DNA of 64,000 bases from Bin52 sp965213935 (GCA_965213935.1 CBDCAO010000012.1:2604001-2668000), one strand, 5' to 3'. Numbered from the stretch's first letter, positions 8,395-17,154 are shown. Made by a program: numbers and translations. Notes: a model not told the origin generated them from the letters alone.

Positions 8395-9978
8395 ATGGCA
8401 ATGGCGGCACGGCCCAACTTCGTGATGTTCATCACCGACCAGCACCGCGCCGATTTTCTCGGCTGCAGCGGTCACCCGGTGCTGCGCACCCCGAACATCG
8501 ACAGTATCGCGCGGACCGGAACCCGATTCGACGAGTTCCACGTGGCAAGTCCGGTCTGCATGCCGAACCGGGCCAGCATCATGACCGGACGGATGCCCTC
8601 GCTGCACGGTGTACGCTGCAACGGCATCCCGCTTGACCTGTCGTCGGTCACCTTCGTCGACCTGCTGCGCGATGCCGGCTACCGCACGGCGCTCATCGGC
8701 AAGAGCCACCTGCAAAACTTCACCGATGTTCCCCCGCCGCTCGAGCGGCCGGCGGCCCGCGACGGGCTCACCCACCCGCCGACCGCACTACGCGACCCGC
8801 TGCGCCGCGACCTTGCCGACCTCCGGTACTCCCAGGAAACCCCGGGGTACTGGGCGGATGCGGACGCCCGGGTCGCGACACCGTTCTACGGGTTCGATCA
8901 CGTCGAGCTGGTGACGGGTCATGGTGACGATGTGGGCGGCGACTACCGCCGCTGGCTTGCGGCCCGGGACGCGGACGCACACCGCCTGCTCGGACCGGCC
9001 AACGCGCTCGCCCACGACTACTCCTGCCCCCAGGCCGTGCGGACCGCCATTCCCGAACATCTCTACTCCACGGCCTTCGTCGCCGACCGGGCATCGGCCT
9101 GGCTCGATTCCCGCGACGAGCGGCCGTTCTTCCTGATGGTCTCCTTTCCTGACCCCCACCACCCGTTCAATCCGCCCGGGCGGTACTGGGACCTCTACCG
9201 GCCGGAGCAGTTCCCGGTTCCGGAGGCCTTCCTGCGCAACGACTGGAGCCCGCCTCCCCACGTCGCAAGCGCCATCGCCCAGCGCGAGGACGGGACCGCG
9301 AACCTCTCGGCCATGGGCACGATCGCCGTCAGCGCCCGGGAGGCGCAGGAGGCGCAGGCTCTCACGGCGGGCATGATCGCCTGTATCGACGATGCCATCG
9401 GCACTGTCCTGGCGCATGTGCGGCGTTCCGATACTGTGGTGATGTTCACCTCGGATCACGGCGACCATCTCGGTGATCACCGGCTGCTGTTCAAGGGCGC
9501 CGAACAGTACCGGACGCTGACCCGGGTTCCCTTCATCTGGTCCGATACCGGCGGGCGCACCGGCCCGGAGCACACCGACGCCATTGCCCAGAGCATCGAT
9601 ATCCCCGCGACCATCCTCGAACGGGCCGGGCTGGAGCCCGGAGACGGCATGCAGGGCCAGAGCCTGCTGCCGGTGGTCACGGGCAGGCGCGTCGAACACC
9701 GTGACAGCGCGCTGGTCCAGTACGACCACCAGCGCACCGCCGCCTTCCTCGACTGTCCGCCGCGCATTCATTCCCTGCTCGACCGCAGGTGGCGCATCTC
9801 GCTCACCCTGGGCGCGGACTGGGGGGAGATCTACGACCTCGAACACGATCCCGGAGAACTGGACAACCTGTGGAACGACCCGGAGCATGCACCCGTCAGA
9901 GCGCAGCTGCTTGAACGCCTGGCCCGCGCCGAAATCGCCGCCGTCGACCGCTCTCCGATGCCGACCGCGCTTGCCTGA
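8395..9978 (+). CDS. Type I sulfatase (alkaline-phosphatase superfamily)
   Basis: Predicted sulfatase or phosphonate-monoester hydrolase (about 525 aa). The metal-binding N-terminus FVMFITDQHRADFLGCSGH is followed by SPVCMPNRASIMTGR: this is the C-x-P-x-R signature in which the cysteine (about residue 55) is converted to formylglycine. A second metal site is in VMFTSDHGDHLGDH. No signal peptide is seen, so it is probably cytoplasmic. ATG 8401 has GGGAA at a better distance than ATG 8395, so the true start may be two codons later. Choline sulfatases and arylsulfatases share this layout; the substrate is not assignable. Confidence 0.88.
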   Translation: MAMAARPNFVMFITDQHRADFLGCSGHPVLRTPNIDSIARTGTRFDEFHVASPVCMPNRASIMTGRMPSLHGVRCNGIPLDLSSVTFVDLLRDAGYRTALIGKSHLQNFTDVPPPLERPAARDGLTHPPTALRDPLRRDLADLRYSQETPGYWADADARVATPFYGFDHVELVTGHGDDVGGDYRRWLAARDADAHRLLGPANALAHDYSCPQAVRTAIPEHLYSTAFVADRASAWLDSRDERPFFLMVSFPDPHHPFNPPGRYWDLYRPEQFPVPEAFLRNDWSPPPHVASAIAQREDGTANLSAMGTIAVSAREAQEAQALTAGMIACIDDAIGTVLAHVRRSDTVVMFTSDHGDHLGDHRLLFKGAEQYRTLTRVPFIWSDTGGRTGPEHTDAIAQSIDIPATILERAGLEPGDGMQGQSLLPVVTGRRVEHRDSALVQYDHQRTAAFLDCPPRIHSLLDRRWRISLTLGADWGEIYDLEHDPGELDNLWNDPEHAPVRAQLLERLARAEIAAVDRSPMPTALA

Positions 9979-9993
9979 CGTCCCCTGCGGGTG

Positions 9994-10479
9994 TCAGCCC
10001 GGTTGCCGCTCCGCGTCGAGATCGCGCACCGCGGCCAGGACCTGTTCCACGTGGCCCTTGACCCGGACCTTGCGCCAGACCCTTCGGATCACGCCCTGCG
10101 TGTCGATCAGGAAGGTCGAGCGCTCGATCCCCATGCTGACCCGACCGTACAGTTTCTTCTGCACCCAGGTGCCGTAGGCTTCGCAGACCGCCCCGTCGAC
10201 ATCGGCCCCCAGCGCGAAATTCAGGTCATGCCGCTGCCTGAACCCGTCATGGCTCTTCACCGAGTCACGCGAAATCCCGATGATTTCCGCCGAAAGACCG
10301 GTGAAGTCCGGCAGCGCGTCCCGGAAGTCACGCGCCTCGGTCGTGCACCCGGGGGTATTGTCCCTCGGATAGAAGTACAGGATCACCTTCCGGCCCTTCA
10401 GGTCCGACAGTGAAACCTCGCCTCCCCCGTCGCGGACCACCGTGAAGTCCGGCGCCCTTTCGCCTTCGCTGACACCCAC
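9994..10479 (-). CDS. bcp: Thioredoxin-dependent thiol peroxidase (Bcp/PrxQ)
   Basis: Peroxiredoxin of the Bcp/PrxQ type that reduces hydrogen and organic peroxides. The active site is YFYPRDNTPGCTTEARDF with the peroxidatic cysteine in TPGCT. The second PrxQ cysteine position (usually CxxxxC) is alanine or aspartate here, so it looks like a 1-Cys variant; another cysteine occurs in GAVCEAYGTW. I place the start at GTG 10479 because AGGAG lies six bases upstream; an ATG at 10509 would add ten residues without a ribosome site. Convergent with the sulfatase and divergent from the AsmA-like gene. Confidence 0.92.
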   Translation of the reverse strand: MGVSEGERAPDFTVVRDGGGEVSLSDLKGRKVILYFYPRDNTPGCTTEARDFRDALPDFTGLSAEIIGISRDSVKSHDGFRQRHDLNFALGADVDGAVCEAYGTWVQKKLYGRVSMGIERSTFLIDTQGVIRRVWRKVRVKGHVEQVLAAVRDLDAERQPG

Positions 10480-10529
10480 ACCCTTCTCCTCTCGTTGCAC
10501 AAACGGCATCGTTCGCGATCAGCCACCAT

Positions 10530-10557
10530 CGGTATGCTATAGAAGGCTCGAGGCGCA
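10530..10557 (+). promoter_or_regulatory. Possible sigma70-like promoter before the AsmA-like gene
   Basis: The bcp/asmA divergent gap contains an AT-richer patch, GGTATGCTATAGAAGG, whose TATGCT or TATAGA could be a -10 box for the rightward gene starting at 10590. No clear -35 box is visible. Weak call based only on base composition. Confidence 0.25.
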
Positions 10558-10589
10558 CGTCACGAAGATGTCATGAAGGTCATTCGAGC

Positions 10590-13500
10590 ATGACGGATAC
10601 GCGGCCTGATTCTGATTCCGAACCCGTTCGCAAGCATCTTCTGCTCAAGGTGTTCGGGGGAATCGTGGCGGTCCTCCTGTGCGCGGTCTTCCTTCTTGGA
10701 TGGCGGATACTGTCCGGACCGATCTCGCTGGAATTCGCCGCCGATCTCATCCGTGACAGTCTGGTTCCGGACACGGCCTCCCTTACGGTCCGGACCGGGG
10801 CACCGGTTCTCACCTGGCACGGTCTGGACGCGCTCTTCGACATCACCGTAGAGGACGTGCGGGTAACCGGAAACGGCCCCGACTTCGAACTCGTCGCGCC
10901 CGATGTGAGACTGCTGCTCTCGCCCACTGCACTGATCCGCGGCGAACTCCGGCCGGTGAGGGTTTCCTTCGATCGTCCGACGATCAGACTCATGCCCCAG
11001 GATGGCGAGGAGAAACACGAACCGCTGGCCGCGTTTGCGCTTCTCGAATCAGTGCGCGGCGGCCCCGGATCCAGCCGGGCCCTGCCGCTCCTCGAAATTC
11101 GCGGAGGCAGTCTCGAAACCCGGGATGCGGCCCTCGGCCCGGTGGTCCTGAGCGACCTTGACGGAACGGTGCGCGAGACCGGTGCGGAGCGCGACCTCGA
11201 AGTCAGGTTCACGACCCGGGCGCGGATAGCCGAGAAGGAGATCGTGCTGAAGGCGACGGCGACGCGCTCGATCTGGTCGCGGACAACCACCGGCACGGTT
11301 TCGGCACGGACTGTCGATCCCGGCCTGCTGGCCCGCGTTCTGTCCGCGCCGAACTACCGGGCGGTCCTGTCCACGCCTGTCGACATCGAGGTCGACTTCG
11401 AACTCGAGCACGACCTGGCGCTGCGCAGGGCGTCCTGGTCACTCGAGAGCCGGCACGGCACGATCACGCCGCCCGAACTCGGCATCGAACCGGTGCCGTT
11501 CGACCGGGTTCACCTCCTGGGCCAGTACGACAGGCCCGCTCGGGTGGTCAGGGTGGACGAGCTGACAATCAAGGGCGAGCCCTGGTCGGTCCAGGTTTCG
11601 GGAACGGTGCGCGATATCGACACCACCGCGTCAGCGGCACTCACGACAACGGTCCGCGCCTTGCCGGCAGCCGATCTCGCCCGCTTCTGGCCACCTGATC
11701 TTGCGCCCAACGCCCGCTCCTGGATCGCCCGCAATCTCGAGGACGGCCAGGTCACCAGTGCCGGGTTCACGATCGAGGCCGACCTCGCCCCTTCCGCCAC
11801 GACCCGGCTGCGACGCATGGACGGCACCGCGGACTTCTCCGACGTAACCGTTCACTACATGCGTCCGCTGCAAGCCGTGCGCGAGGCCGAGGGACAGGTA
11901 ACAATCGGCCTCGACGCCGTGGTCGTCGAGGTGAGCGCGGCACGGATCGACACCGTCAGCGTCGCCTCGAGCCGGGTGGTGCTCTCCGACCTGAACGGCA
12001 AGCGGCCGATGGCCGACATCGAACTGCGGCTGCGGGGATCGCTGGCGCGCGCGCTGGAAGTTCTCGACAGGGATCCGTTCCGACTGGCATCGCAAGCCGG
12101 TCTCGATCCCGCCACGATCGAAGGCGCCGGCGAGGCAGAGGTCACGCTCGGATTTCCGCTACTCAAGGAGTTGCAACTTGCACAACTCGACTACGCGGTG
12201 ACCGCCCGGCTTGCAGACGTGACACTCGACGACATGGCTCTCGGCAGCCCGCTGACCCACGGAACCGTTCGCCTGTCGCTCGACCGCTCCGGGCTCGAGG
12301 CCACGGGCAGTGGTCTGCTGCGGGACCAGCCGATCGAGTTCACCACGACCGACCGTCTCGACCGGTCCGCTGCTGTCACGCGACACACCCGGCTCTCCGG
12401 ACTGGTATCGGGACCGGTGCTGCACGAACACGGCTGGCCATACGAAGTCGGGATCAAGGGAGAGATGTCGGTACAGGCCGAGGTGGTCGAGCGGTCCGGG
12501 GGAGCCACGGTGGTCAACGTGGTGTTTGACGCCCACCGGGCCCGGGTCTCGATTCCCGACATCGACATCTTCAAGCCACCCGAGACGCCCGGTCGGTTCG
12601 AAATGGTCCTCGCACTCGCTGAAGGCCAGCTGACGGAGATCCGCTCCGGCATCATCGAGATCCCGAGCCTGTCATCGGAATTCGAGGTCACGCTGGATAC
12701 GAGAACCGGACGTGCGCGCCGTATCGACATACACCGGGCAGAGCTCGTGGACAGTGACCTGCGCGGTGTGATCGAGGCCCGCGACGACGGGACCTGGCAC
12801 GCGTCAGTATCGGGCAGGCGCCTCGACGCCAGCCGGATCCTCAACAGGGCAGACCCTTCAGCGCGTGGCCCGTCGTTCACCGCGGAAGCCAGATTCGACC
12901 AGATGATGCTACCGGACATGCCGCCGATCGACAACGCGCATCTCACGATGCAGCACGACGGGATCCGCGTCGTCAATGCGCGGGTCACCGGAGAATTCGA
13001 TGGCACCGGTGTGAGCGCCACCTACGAGGAGGCTCCCAGGGGAGCGCTGATCCAGGTCAACTCGGACGATGCCGGCCGGTTGCTGACCTATCTGCGCAAC
13101 ACCAACTCGGTCCGTGGCGGAACCCTGCAGGCCTCCGGCACGATCGTCGGTGAGGACGTCGACCGACGCACGGACCTCCAGATCACCATCGACAGGTTCC
13201 GGGTGATCCAGGCTCCCCTGCTCGGCCATGTCCTGAGTGCCGCGTCGCTTACGGGACTGCTGGATCTCTTGCTCGGCAAGGGGATCCAGTTCGAACAGTT
13301 GACCGCAACCGTCCAGAGAGAAGGTCCGATCCTCAGGATCACCGACTCCCTCGCCTTCGGCCCGTCTCTGGGCGTGTCAGCCGTCGGCACCGTCAACCGG
13401 GAGACCGGCATTGCCGACCTGGAAGGCATGGTCGTGCCGGCCTACGGGCTGAGCCGACTGATCGACCGGATCCCGCTGCTCGGCCGGATCCTGACCGGCG

Positions 13501-13685
13501 GAGAGGGCGAAGGTCTGCTTGCGGCCGAGTACTTCCTCGATGGCCACGTCGACAACCCCCGCGTGGTCATCAATCCGCTGACCGCCCTTGCGCCCGGCTT
13601 CCTGCGGTCGCTGGTCTCGATGTCAAGTGCCGGGACGGCAGGCGAGAAACCGGCCGAGGCTGAATCCGAGGACGACCAGCGGTAG
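10590..13685 (+). CDS. AsmA/YhdP-like large envelope protein (DUF3971-type)
   Basis: Protein of 1031 aa with a short basic N-terminus, one transmembrane helix at about residues 18-40 (LLLKVFGGIVAVLLCAVFLL) and a very long periplasmic part rich in beta strands. This is the layout of YhdP/AsmA-like proteins, now thought to bridge inner and outer membrane and move phospholipids. The C-terminal segment (LEGMVVPAYGLSRLIDRIPL, LAAEYFLDGHVDNPRVVINP) is typical of the AsmA-like C-terminal domain. ATG 10590 is preceded by no strong ribosome site. Assigned by architecture and C-terminal motif; the exact subfamily is inferred. Confidence 0.82.
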   Translation: MTDTRPDSDSEPVRKHLLLKVFGGIVAVLLCAVFLLGWRILSGPISLEFAADLIRDSLVPDTASLTVRTGAPVLTWHGLDALFDITVEDVRVTGNGPDFELVAPDVRLLLSPTALIRGELRPVRVSFDRPTIRLMPQDGEEKHEPLAAFALLESVRGGPGSSRALPLLEIRGGSLETRDAALGPVVLSDLDGTVRETGAERDLEVRFTTRARIAEKEIVLKATATRSIWSRTTTGTVSARTVDPGLLARVLSAPNYRAVLSTPVDIEVDFELEHDLALRRASWSLESRHGTITPPELGIEPVPFDRVHLLGQYDRPARVVRVDELTIKGEPWSVQVSGTVRDIDTTASAALTTTVRALPAADLARFWPPDLAPNARSWIARNLEDGQVTSAGFTIEADLAPSATTRLRRMDGTADFSDVTVHYMRPLQAVREAEGQVTIGLDAVVVEVSAARIDTVSVASSRVVLSDLNGKRPMADIELRLRGSLARALEVLDRDPFRLASQAGLDPATIEGAGEAEVTLGFPLLKELQLAQLDYAVTARLADVTLDDMALGSPLTHGTVRLSLDRSGLEATGSGLLRDQPIEFTTTDRLDRSAAVTRHTRLSGLVSGPVLHEHGWPYEVGIKGEMSVQAEVVERSGGATVVNVVFDAHRARVSIPDIDIFKPPETPGRFEMVLALAEGQLTEIRSGIIEIPSLSSEFEVTLDTRTGRARRIDIHRAELVDSDLRGVIEARDDGTWHASVSGRRLDASRILNRADPSARGPSFTAEARFDQMMLPDMPPIDNAHLTMQHDGIRVVNARVTGEFDGTGVSATYEEAPRGALIQVNSDDAGRLLTYLRNTNSVRGGTLQASGTIVGEDVDRRTDLQITIDRFRVIQAPLLGHVLSAASLTGLLDLLLGKGIQFEQLTATVQREGPILRITDSLAFGPSLGVSAVGTVNRETGIADLEGMVVPAYGLSRLIDRIPLLGRILTGGEGEGLLAAEYFLDGHVDNPRVVINPLTALAPGFLRSLVSMSSAGTAGEKPAEAESEDDQR

Positions 13686-13717
13686 GAGTGCCACAGGTAG
13701 TGGAGGCGGCGACCTTG

Positions 13718-13807
13718 CAGAATATCCGCCGCGATGCTCCAGACTATCCGCTCCGCTGTCTCGTGGACGGAATCCTGCGCGAGATGCGCGTATCCCGCCG
13801 TCCGCGT
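13718..13807 (-). pseudogene. C-terminal remnant of a tyrosine recombinase/integrase
   Basis: On the minus strand a 30-residue stretch reads TRTAGYAHLAQDSVHETAER followed by IVWSIAADIL. This is the usual C-terminus of phage/ICE integrases (TTARYAHL-type block with the catalytic tyrosine, here GYAHL). No catalytic core lies upstream on that strand: the frame closes at about 13840. It overlaps nothing but decayed sequence directly after the AsmA-like gene. It is probably a scar from an excised or deleted element. Confidence 0.6.
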
Positions 13808-13810
13808 GTC

Positions 13811-14157
13811 GAACAGCATCGCCGCCGATATCCTCAAGGACTACCAAGGCGTTGGGTAGCGAAGAACGAATTGATTCGTTCGAGCGAGGCGGTGTCGCAT
13901 TTGGCGATCCTACACGGCGGAATGCCGACGAACGTGTCCGGCCTCGGCGGTCCGGTGCAACGATTGAAGAAGCTGGAGCGGGAGTTGCGCGAGGTAGAAG
14001 ATGCTTCCGGAATGGCTCGGGGGCGGTTTCGAAGCGCCGATTTCGCCGCGGTCGGAATACCGGGGAACAGATGCAGCGAACTGCATAGGGTCATCCAAAC
14101 GAAAACCCCGGGCGCATACCGAGTGGCAGAGGCGGGTCCGGGATGTACGCGGTGAAT
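13811..14157. other. Decayed gene-free stretch between AsmA-like gene and copper block
   Basis: No convincing intact gene. All six frames hold only short readings. A plus-strand piece near 13970 (VQRLKKLERELREVEDA) looks like the coiled coil of an IS3-type OrfA or another small helical protein, but without supporting context. With the integrase tail and merR remnant on either side, the stretch is best read as mobile-element debris. Confidence 0.5.
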
Positions 14158-14271
14158 ATGGCTGTATCCCGAATCCGTCCGGGACGGCGCCGAAACCAGC
14201 CCGATATCGGCGTAGTAGCGGACCGTCTTCACGGGCAGGCCGGCGGCTCTCGAGGCGGTGGAGATATTCAT
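14158..14271 (-). pseudogene. Decayed MerR-family regulator (CueR/HmrR-like), N-terminus only
   Basis: The minus strand from ATG 14271 encodes MNISTASRAAGLPVKTVRYY then ADIGLVSAPSRTDSGYSH. This is the complete helix-turn-helix of a MerR-family metal regulator, most like HmrR/CueR. After GYSH the homology stops: the dimerisation helix and metal-binding cysteines are absent in all frames further left. The gene is divergent from the copper block and its start lies about ten bases from the MerR-type promoter at 14282, the normal geometry for such regulators. It is therefore a truncated regulator, unlikely to be functional. Confidence 0.75.
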
Positions 14272-14281
14272 CGCCGGTTCA

Positions 14282-14312
14282 TTGACTTTCCAGTACCTGG
14301 AAAGATTATGGT
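14282..14312 (+). promoter_or_regulatory. MerR-type promoter/operator with 19-bp spacer
   Basis: TTGACT (14282-14287) and TATGGT (14307-14312) are 19 bases apart, the stretched spacing characteristic of MerR-activated promoters. Centred in the spacer is a perfect dyad, CTTTCCAGTACCTGGAAAG (14286-14304), close to the operators of copper-responsive CueR/HmrR proteins. It points into the DUF4396-cytochrome-multicopper oxidase genes. The element looks intact although the adjacent merR is truncated, so control would need a regulator encoded elsewhere. Confidence 0.82.
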
Positions 14313-14342
14313 GCCGGTGAAGACTGGACAAGAGCCATCGCC

Positions 14343-14789
14343 ATGGTCGCAATAGCCGCAAGAGCCGCCATCGACTGGCACTGCCGCCACACCTGGCGCC
14401 GGGCTTCGAAGAACACGGCTTGGTGCCTGCTGGGGTGCGCCATCGGCGATTTCGGGACCATCGCCTTCTTCCAGTTCACTGGAATACCCTGGCCGACGAT
14501 GGCGATCATGATCCTCGCGATCGTCAACGGGCTGCTGACCTCGATCGCTCTGGAGACCTTCATCCTTTTCCGCCAGATGGACCTCGGGACGGCGTTCCGG
14601 ACGGCGATCGGGATGTCGTTTATCTCGATGGTCTCCATGGAGGCCATGATGAACGCGGTGGACTGGGCGCTCACCGGCGGCGCGGTGCTGACCTGGTGGG
14701 TCGTGCCGATCATGCTGGCCGCCGGTTTCGTCACGCCGCTGCCCTACAACTACTGGCGGCTGAAGGCGCTCGGCAAGGCATGTCACTGA
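14343..14789 (+). CDS. DUF4396 integral membrane protein
   Basis: 148-aa membrane protein with about three or four hydrophobic helices (CLLGCAIGDFGTIAFFQF, MAIMILAIVNGLLTSIALE, SFISMVSMEAMM, WWVVPIMLAAGFVTPLPYNY). It matches the DUF4396 family, which often sits beside multicopper oxidases and metal exporters; its function is unknown. It starts 31 bases after the -10 box of the MerR-type promoter, so it is probably the first gene of the metal operon, and it overlaps the cytochrome gene by 10 bases. Confidence 0.8.
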   Translation: MVAIAARAAIDWHCRHTWRRASKNTAWCLLGCAIGDFGTIAFFQFTGIPWPTMAIMILAIVNGLLTSIALETFILFRQMDLGTAFRTAIGMSFISMVSMEAMMNAVDWALTGGAVLTWWVVPIMLAAGFVTPLPYNYWRLKALGKACH

Positions 14790-15202
14790 GGCGGGGCGCG
14801 ATCCTGCTCGTCCTGGCCGCCGCTCTGGGCGTGGCGGGTTATTTCCATTTCGGCGGAGGCGAGGACGGTGCGGGCGGTGGGGCGCCGATCGCGTCGGTCA
14901 ACCTGCCGGGGACTCTCTCGGCGCGCGCGCAGGCCGGGCAGAAGACCTACGACGCCAACTGCGCCTCCTGCCACGGCCGGGATGCGGCCGGACAGCAGGG
15001 CGTCGCGCCGCCGCTGGTCCACGTCATCTACGAGCCCGGCCACCACGGCGACGAATCGTTCCAGCGCGCGGTCGCGCGCGGCGTCCGGGCCCACCACTGG
15101 CGTTTCGGCGACATGCCGCCGGTCGAGGGTCTGAGCCGACGCGACGTGGCCGCGGTCGTGGCCTATGTCCGGGAACTCCAGCGGACCAACGGCATCCGAT
15201 GA
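14780..15202 (+). CDS. Class I cytochrome c, membrane-anchored or exported
   Basis: 140 aa with an N-terminal hydrophobic helix (GAILLVLAAALGVAGYFHF) and one haem site, NCASCHG. The axial methionine is probably in FGDMPPVEGLSRRDVAAVVA, the usual C-terminal helix. Likely an electron carrier in the periplasm serving the adjacent multicopper oxidase (inference from order). The ATG at 14780 overlaps the end of the DUF4396 gene. Confidence 0.87.
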   Translation: MSLRRGAILLVLAAALGVAGYFHFGGGEDGAGGGAPIASVNLPGTLSARAQAGQKTYDANCASCHGRDAAGQQGVAPPLVHVIYEPGHHGDESFQRAVARGVRAHHWRFGDMPPVEGLSRRDVAAVVAYVRELQRTNGIR

Positions 15203-15212
15203 AGGATTGGTC

Positions 15213-15323
15213 ATGAACGCGGTCCTCCCGTCCCGACCGCCCGGCCCGCCGGCAACCCGCGCCCTTGGTCATCCCGGCCGCGAAACGCCCCCGCCGCTCA
15301 CATCGTCCGGACGGAGCCCATGA
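15213..15323 (+). CDS. Short ORF coupled to the multicopper oxidase gene (tentative)
   Basis: A 36-codon frame (MNAVLPSRPPGPPATR...) starts 6 bases after AAGGA and ends ATGA on the oxidase start at 15320. Its composition (Pro/Arg rich) resembles non-coding high-GC sequence and I recognise no family. It could be a leader that couples translation, or the scar of a lost small gene. Offered only because spacing and overlap are so regular. Confidence 0.25.
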   Translation: MNAVLPSRPPGPPATRALGHPGRETPPPLTSSGRSP

Positions 15324-16618
15324 ACCGACGAGAGTTCCTCGCCTGCTCGGCCGCGACGCTGCTCTTTCCCGCGAGCGCCCGGGCTGGGCCGGCCTTCCGG
15401 CTAAAGGCCGAGCCCGTCACCGCCCGGCTCCTGCCGGAAGGCAAAGCCCCGACCCGCATGCTCGGCTTCAACGGATTGAGTCCGGGGCCGGAACTCCGTT
15501 TCCGACAGGGCGACCGCGCTTCTGTCGCCTTCGAAAACGGATCGGGCCGGCCTTCGGCCATCCACTGGCACGGCATCCATCTCGACAACGCGATGGACGG
15601 GGTGCCCGACCTGACCCAGGCGGTGGTCGAGCCGGGTGGGACCTTCGACTACGCGTTCGATGTCCCCCATGCAGGGACCTACTGGTACCACGCCCACCAC
15701 CGCTCCTGGGAACAGGTCGCCAGGGGCCTCTACGGCCCCCTGATCGTCGAGGAACGGAACCCGCCCGCTGTCGACCGCGACATTACCGTCGTCCTCGACG
15801 ACTGGCGGCTCGAGCGCAGCGGCGCGCTGCACGAGAGCTTCGGCAACCGGCACGACTTCTCCCATGGCGGGCGGATGGGCAACTTCGCCCGGACCCTGTT
15901 CTCGCGGGGCACGGTCCGGCGCGGCGACCGCATCCGCCTGCGTCTGATCAATGCGGCCACCGCCAGGATGTTCCCGGTGAGCATCGGCGGGGGCGCCGGC
16001 AGGGTCGTGGCCCATGACGGCATGCCGCTCGCCGAGCCGGAACCTCTCGAAGATCTGCTGCTCGCCCCGGCGCAGCGGAGCGACATCATCCTGGATGTGG
16101 CGGAGCCCGTCTCGTTCGCCCTCAAGACCCGCCAGGGTCCCTTCGCACTCGGGACCATCGCCGTGGAGGGTTCGAACCCCGCACCCGACCGCGCGTCGAT
16201 CCAGCCTCTGCCGGCCCCCGACATCCCGGCGCCCGACCGGGACGGTGCGACCCGCCTCGCGCTCGTCATGCAGGGCGGGGCCATGGGCGGGCGCCACGGC
16301 GGCAGCGATTTCTGGGCCTTCAATGACCGCTCGGGCATGCCCGACGCTCCCTGGCGGCGCTTCGCGCGGGGCGAGACCGCCTCGATCGCGCTACGCAACG
16401 ACACCGCGTTTGCGCACGGCATCCACCTGCACGGCCACCACTTCCATGAGATCCTCGACGACGGCTCGCTCGGCACCTACCGGGACACGACCCTGGTCGA
16501 CCGGCAGGCGAGCCGCGACATCCTCTGCGTGTTCGACAATCCCGGCAAATGGCTCCTGCACTGCCACACGCTCGGCCACCAGGCATCGGGGATGAAGACA
16601 TGGGTGGAGGTCGCATGA
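15320..16618 (+). CDS. Multicopper oxidase (CueO/CopA-like)
   Basis: 432-aa three-domain-type multicopper oxidase with an N-terminal export signal (MNRREFLACSAATLLFPAS, Tat-like RRxFL). All four copper motifs are visible: HWHGIHLD, YWYHAHHRSW, HGIHLHGHHFHE and LLHCHTLGHQASGM, giving the T1 site and the T2/T3 trinuclear cluster. Probably a periplasmic cuprous oxidase protecting against copper. It is somewhat shorter than typical CueO and lacks a methionine-rich insert. It sits between two cytochrome c genes under a MerR-type promoter. Confidence 0.93.
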   Translation: MNRREFLACSAATLLFPASARAGPAFRLKAEPVTARLLPEGKAPTRMLGFNGLSPGPELRFRQGDRASVAFENGSGRPSAIHWHGIHLDNAMDGVPDLTQAVVEPGGTFDYAFDVPHAGTYWYHAHHRSWEQVARGLYGPLIVEERNPPAVDRDITVVLDDWRLERSGALHESFGNRHDFSHGGRMGNFARTLFSRGTVRRGDRIRLRLINAATARMFPVSIGGGAGRVVAHDGMPLAEPEPLEDLLLAPAQRSDIILDVAEPVSFALKTRQGPFALGTIAVEGSNPAPDRASIQPLPAPDIPAPDRDGATRLALVMQGGAMGGRHGGSDFWAFNDRSGMPDAPWRRFARGETASIALRNDTAFAHGIHLHGHHFHEILDDGSLGTYRDTTLVDRQASRDILCVFDNPGKWLLHCHTLGHQASGMKTWVEVA

Positions 16619-17048
16619 AGGCCGTCCTGCCGGCTCTCGTCCTGCTCTGGCCCGCCCTGGCCCTTGCCGGCCACGAGTTCGACGACCGCGACATTGCCAA
16701 CGGGCAGGTCCTGTACGGGCAGCACTGCGCCTCCTGCCGCGGCGCGCAGCTTGAGGGGCAGCCCGACTGGCGGCGGCCGGACAAGGACGGGATCCTGCCG
16801 GCCCCGCCCCACGATGCGACCGGCCATACCTGGCATCACGACAACCGGCTGCTCTTCGACTACACGGAGCTCGGCGGTACGGCGCTGACGGAGGCGCGCG
16901 GCGTCGCGGGATCAAGAGCGGCATGCCGGGCCTCGGCGACGTCATGAGCGACGACGATATCTGGGACGTTCTCGCCTACATTCGCTCCACATGGCCCGAG
17001 CGCATCCGGACTATCCAGGCCGCCAGGAACCCGGAGCACGGGCGATGA
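16615..17048 (+). pseudogene. Frameshifted cytochrome c with altered haem motif
   Basis: The ATG at 16615 overlaps the oxidase stop. The product starts with a signal peptide (MKAVLPALVLLWPALALAG) and reads like a small c-type cytochrome, but the haem site is HCASCRG: the iron-binding histidine is arginine (CGC where CAC is expected). At about 16906-16911 one base seems missing. The original frame runs into RAACRASATS and stops at 16947, while the next frame carries the expected tail (SGMPGLGDVMSDDDIWDVLA, YIRSTWPERIRTI) to 17048. Two independent lesions argue for a real pseudogene rather than a read error. Confidence 0.78.
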
Positions 17049-17154
17049 CCGGTCCCCGTTCCGCCCACCTGGGAGGCCCGCATCGCCGCCCATGCGCGAA
17101 ACAGGGGTTCAATCGTCCGGCGCCTTCTTTCGGCATCGATATACGGAGGCGGCA

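Noticed and set aside
9994..10479. Peroxiredoxin with altered second cysteine as a novel enzyme
   Set aside because: One-Cys Bcp/PrxQ variants are well known; nothing unusual beyond that.
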